Positions 61,743-64,000 of a stretch of 64,000 bases of DNA are shown piece by piece. Every line of letters begins with the position of its first letter. The first letter of the stretch is position 1. The notes beneath the pieces were generated by a model. It was not told where the DNA came from and did no database searches. It saw nothing but the letters and a program-made list of their open reading frames with translations. This DNA is from Paenibacillus sp. DCT19. GTDB taxonomy: Bacteria > Bacillota > Bacilli > Paenibacillales > Paenibacillaceae. Position numbers and translations under genes: made by a program. Location of the stretch: the NCBI RefSeq assembly GCF_003268635.1, contig NZ_CP029639.1, positions 246,001 through 310,000 on the forward strand. Reading direction: 5' to 3'.

Positions 61743-63342
61743 AGACAATAATGCTCGTAGATGATGATCCGCATATTATCAAAGCCTTAACGGATCACAT
61801 TCATTGGTCTTCCCTCGGTCTTCGTATTGCCGGAACAGCTGCCAATGGAATAGATGCACTGGAACTGTTCCACCGTCTTCAACCTGATCTAGTGATGACG
61901 GATGTGTATCTGCCAGGAATGACAGGACTTGAGGTGACGCAAGCATTGCGGAAGGAACATCCTCATCTGCCGATTATCATTCTAAGCGGATACGATGAAT
62001 TCGAGAATGCCCGAGCAGCTATGCGCTGGGGTGTGAATCACTTTTTGCTAAAGCCTGCAGAGGTGGAGGAGATTGAGTCTGTGCTGCGTGATGTATTGCT
62101 GGAGCAGGATGTACGGGAGCGGCATGAGCGACTAGAGCGGACATATAAACAGGAGATTGGCCGAGTGCTTCCCTATTTGCGCAAACACTTTCTGCATGAA
62201 TTGCTAACGACGCGGTATCGAGCAGACGAGCTTCCAGATGAACGTATCAGTTATGTAGGGATTCAAAAGGGCTCCCCAGTACGCGCCATCAGCTTACAAC
62301 TAAATCGGCCGGGATTTCTAACGCGGATGAAAGAGCGGGATTGGCAGTTGCTACGCTACGGGGCAGCAGATATTATTCAGGAGACCATCAAGGTGCAGAT
62401 TCCACATATGCCTGATTGTCAGGTCGAAATTGTAGACTATTCCGATCGCGTATTTGTGCTGCTGTTATTTGCCGAGAATGACTACCTTGAGCAGGTTCAA
62501 TCCCTCGTGGAGCAGATGATCGATCAGATTTTTACGTACCTTAAGCTAGAATTGAGTGCTGGAATCGGGAGTGTGAAGGGTCACCTGTGCGAGGTAATGG
62601 ATTCTTATCTGGAGAGTAGAGAGGCGCTGGAAGCGGCAGAATTCCAGGGAGGCAGCCGTGTCTATCGTTATCAATCGTCAGAGGCAGTAGAGTCTAGTGT
62701 GACGGATTACTCGCTTTTGCTGCGACAATGGAATGAAGCGTGGGTGGATATTCGGCCTGATCTGGCAGAAGAGGTATGGCATCATATCCGTAGTTTGCTG
62801 GATGAAGGGAGCTGTAATGGGATTCAGGATGTGCAGGTTGTGGCTGTGAGTCTGTTTGATACGCTGATTCATAGTTGGAATCGACATTATCCGATGCTGG
62901 CACCTCCGCTCGCTATGGGTGGTTTTTTGCAAGAAATTCAATCGAAGTATGCTCTGCAGAACCTGATAAGCTGGCTAGACGACATTATTCATAATTGGCT
63001 GGAGCAGACGAGGAAAGAGATGGCGAGAAGAAGAGCAATAAACTCGTGGAACAGGTCAAACGATACGTGGAATTGCATTACGCTGAAGAGATCAGTTTTG
63101 AAGCGATCGCTAAGGGTCTGTTTGTGCATCCTAAATATCTGAGTCAGTTGTTTAAAAGGGTGAGTGGGGAAAACTTTGTGAGTTATCTGAACGGCTACCG
63201 AGTCCAGCAGGCCATGGAACTTTTGCAGTCGGGCAATTACATGGTGTATGAAGTCAGTGAGATGACAGGGTTCCGGAATGCGACGTATTTTAGCCAGGTG
63301 TTCAAAATGCTCACAGGTAAGAGTCCATCGGAAGTTGGATAG
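61739..63342 (+). CDS. YesN-type AraC response regulator (frameshifted in this sequence)
   Basis: Response regulator with an N-terminal receiver (phospho-acceptor Asp 55 in MTDVYLPGMTG, Lys in FLLKPAE), a central linker of about 270 residues and a C-terminal AraC HTH pair (FEAIAKGLFVHPKYLSQLFK, VYEVSEMTGFRNATYFSQVF ending GKSPSEVG). The HTH part is in the -1 frame; the break lies at about 63022-63040, between WLEQTRKEMARR and SNKLVEQVKRYVE. Repair gives a normal 535-residue YesN protein. It should activate the upstream transporter genes; a sugar-dependent loop is inferred. Confidence 0.88.
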
Positions 63343-63393
63343 CGTATGTAAATCATGAGTGTCGCTACAGTAGAGAGGAAGGGTTATATTTTT

Positions 63394-63945
63394 ATGATTG
63401 TTGAACAACAGGTATTTAACGTAAAAGGAATGAACTATTCGATCAGATCGGCAGAGGAAAAAGATGCTGGAGAATTATCCTCACTTCGTGTGCAGATTGA
63501 TGGAGAAACGGATAATATGGATCGCGAACAGGGTGAAGCATATATTGATGAGGCAGGATTTGCGGATATCATCCATGTGGATGCACAGAAGCCGAGAAAT
63601 CTATTTCTCGTTGCAGTGGTACAAGGTCGGATTGTGGGTTATGCGAGATGTGAGGGAGTGGACTTAAAACGCTTTGCACACAAGATTGAATTTGGCGTAT
63701 GTGTTGCGAGAGAATTCTGGGGATACGGGATAGGGAAGAAGCTGCTGGAGATATCTATTCTGTGGGCGGATACAACCGGAGTACAGAAAATGACGTTGAA
63801 CGTGTTAGGAACGCACGATAAAGCGGTAGAACTATATAAGAAAGTAGGTTTTGAAGTCGAAGGAATTATGAAGAGAGATCGATTGCATGCAGACGGGCAG
63901 TTCTATGACACCATTGTGATGGGTAGGTTTAGATCTCAGGCGTAA
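63394..63945 (+). CDS. GNAT-family N-acetyltransferase
   Basis: Acetyl-CoA-dependent N-acetyltransferase of 183 residues. The acetyl-CoA loop is REFWGYGIGKKLLE, and the C-terminal strand-helix VELYKKVGFEVEGIMKRD is typical of RimI/YhhY-like proteins. Substrate unknown. ATG at 63394 and ATG at 63355 are both possible; AGAGGAAGGG is upstream of the shorter form. It is separate from the two-component genes by 51 bases. The window ends 55 bases later with nothing else. Confidence 0.85.
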   Translation: MIVEQQVFNVKGMNYSIRSAEEKDAGELSSLRVQIDGETDNMDREQGEAYIDEAGFADIIHVDAQKPRNLFLVAVVQGRIVGYARCEGVDLKRFAHKIEFGVCVAREFWGYGIGKKLLEISILWADTTGVQKMTLNVLGTHDKAVELYKKVGFEVEGIMKRDRLHADGQFYDTIVMGRFRSQA

Positions 63946-64000
63946 TAATAAGTGTGTTGGAAATGAGAATGTAACGGGCTGTGTGTATTGGAGTCTAGAG

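Overview
The window reads as chromosome of a Gram-positive, low-to-moderate G+C, spore-former-type Bacillota, most likely Paenibacillus. The reasons are strong AGGAGG-type ribosome sites with many TTG/GTG starts, an SLH surface protein, YesM/YesN-type regulators beside a sugar ABC transporter, a LicT antiterminator with RAT elements, CcpA-type cre sites and a large NRPS cluster. The genus is inferred from gene content, not proven.

Layout. 1-3938: end of an Opp/Nik/Cnt-type ABC importer operon (partial permease, lipoprotein, two ATPases). 4220-8888 (minus): a two-gene operon for an SLH-anchored protein and a large secreted Ig-like-domain protein. 9316-9948 (minus): uridine kinase. 10265-15768: beta-glucoside operon (licT, EIIBCA permease, 6-phospho-beta-glucosidase, KdgT-like permease) with two RAT/terminator switches and a candidate cre inside the first terminator. 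15924-18180: DJ-1/PfpI protein, divergent TetR regulator, small secreted coiled-coil protein. 18423-23221 (minus): SNF2 helicase plus SWIM zinc-finger protein. 23503-28086: EEP-family hydrolase, a soluble chemoreceptor-like protein, a MITE-like repeat and a GH88/105 hydrolase. 28551-30310: ArsR-like regulator and MFS permease. 30661-56347: kamA (lysine 2,3-aminomutase) followed by four NRPS genes. 56698-63342: sugar ABC importer with its YesM/YesN-type two-component system. 63394-63945: GNAT acetyltransferase.

The most interesting region is 30.7-56.3 kb. Seven NRPS modules lie in order: C(half)-A1-T-C-A2-T / C-A3-T-C-A4-T-E / C-A5-T-C-A6-T / C-A7-T-TE. kamA ends 73 bases before the first NRPS gene. 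The A1 pocket (DAESLNTVT) resembles the lysine pocket of bacitracin synthetase (DAESIGSVC), A2 matches a glycine code, and A3-A6 share an unusual hydrophobic pocket. I infer a heptapeptide beginning with beta-lysine (or lysine)-glycine and carrying one D-residue at position 4. I do not recognise the product. The first module opens with only the C-terminal half of a condensation domain.

Nine genes or gene segments are broken by a frame change, always a shift equivalent to one lost base and mostly in G/C runs or doubled bases. I read these as sequence errors and annotate the genes as continuous.
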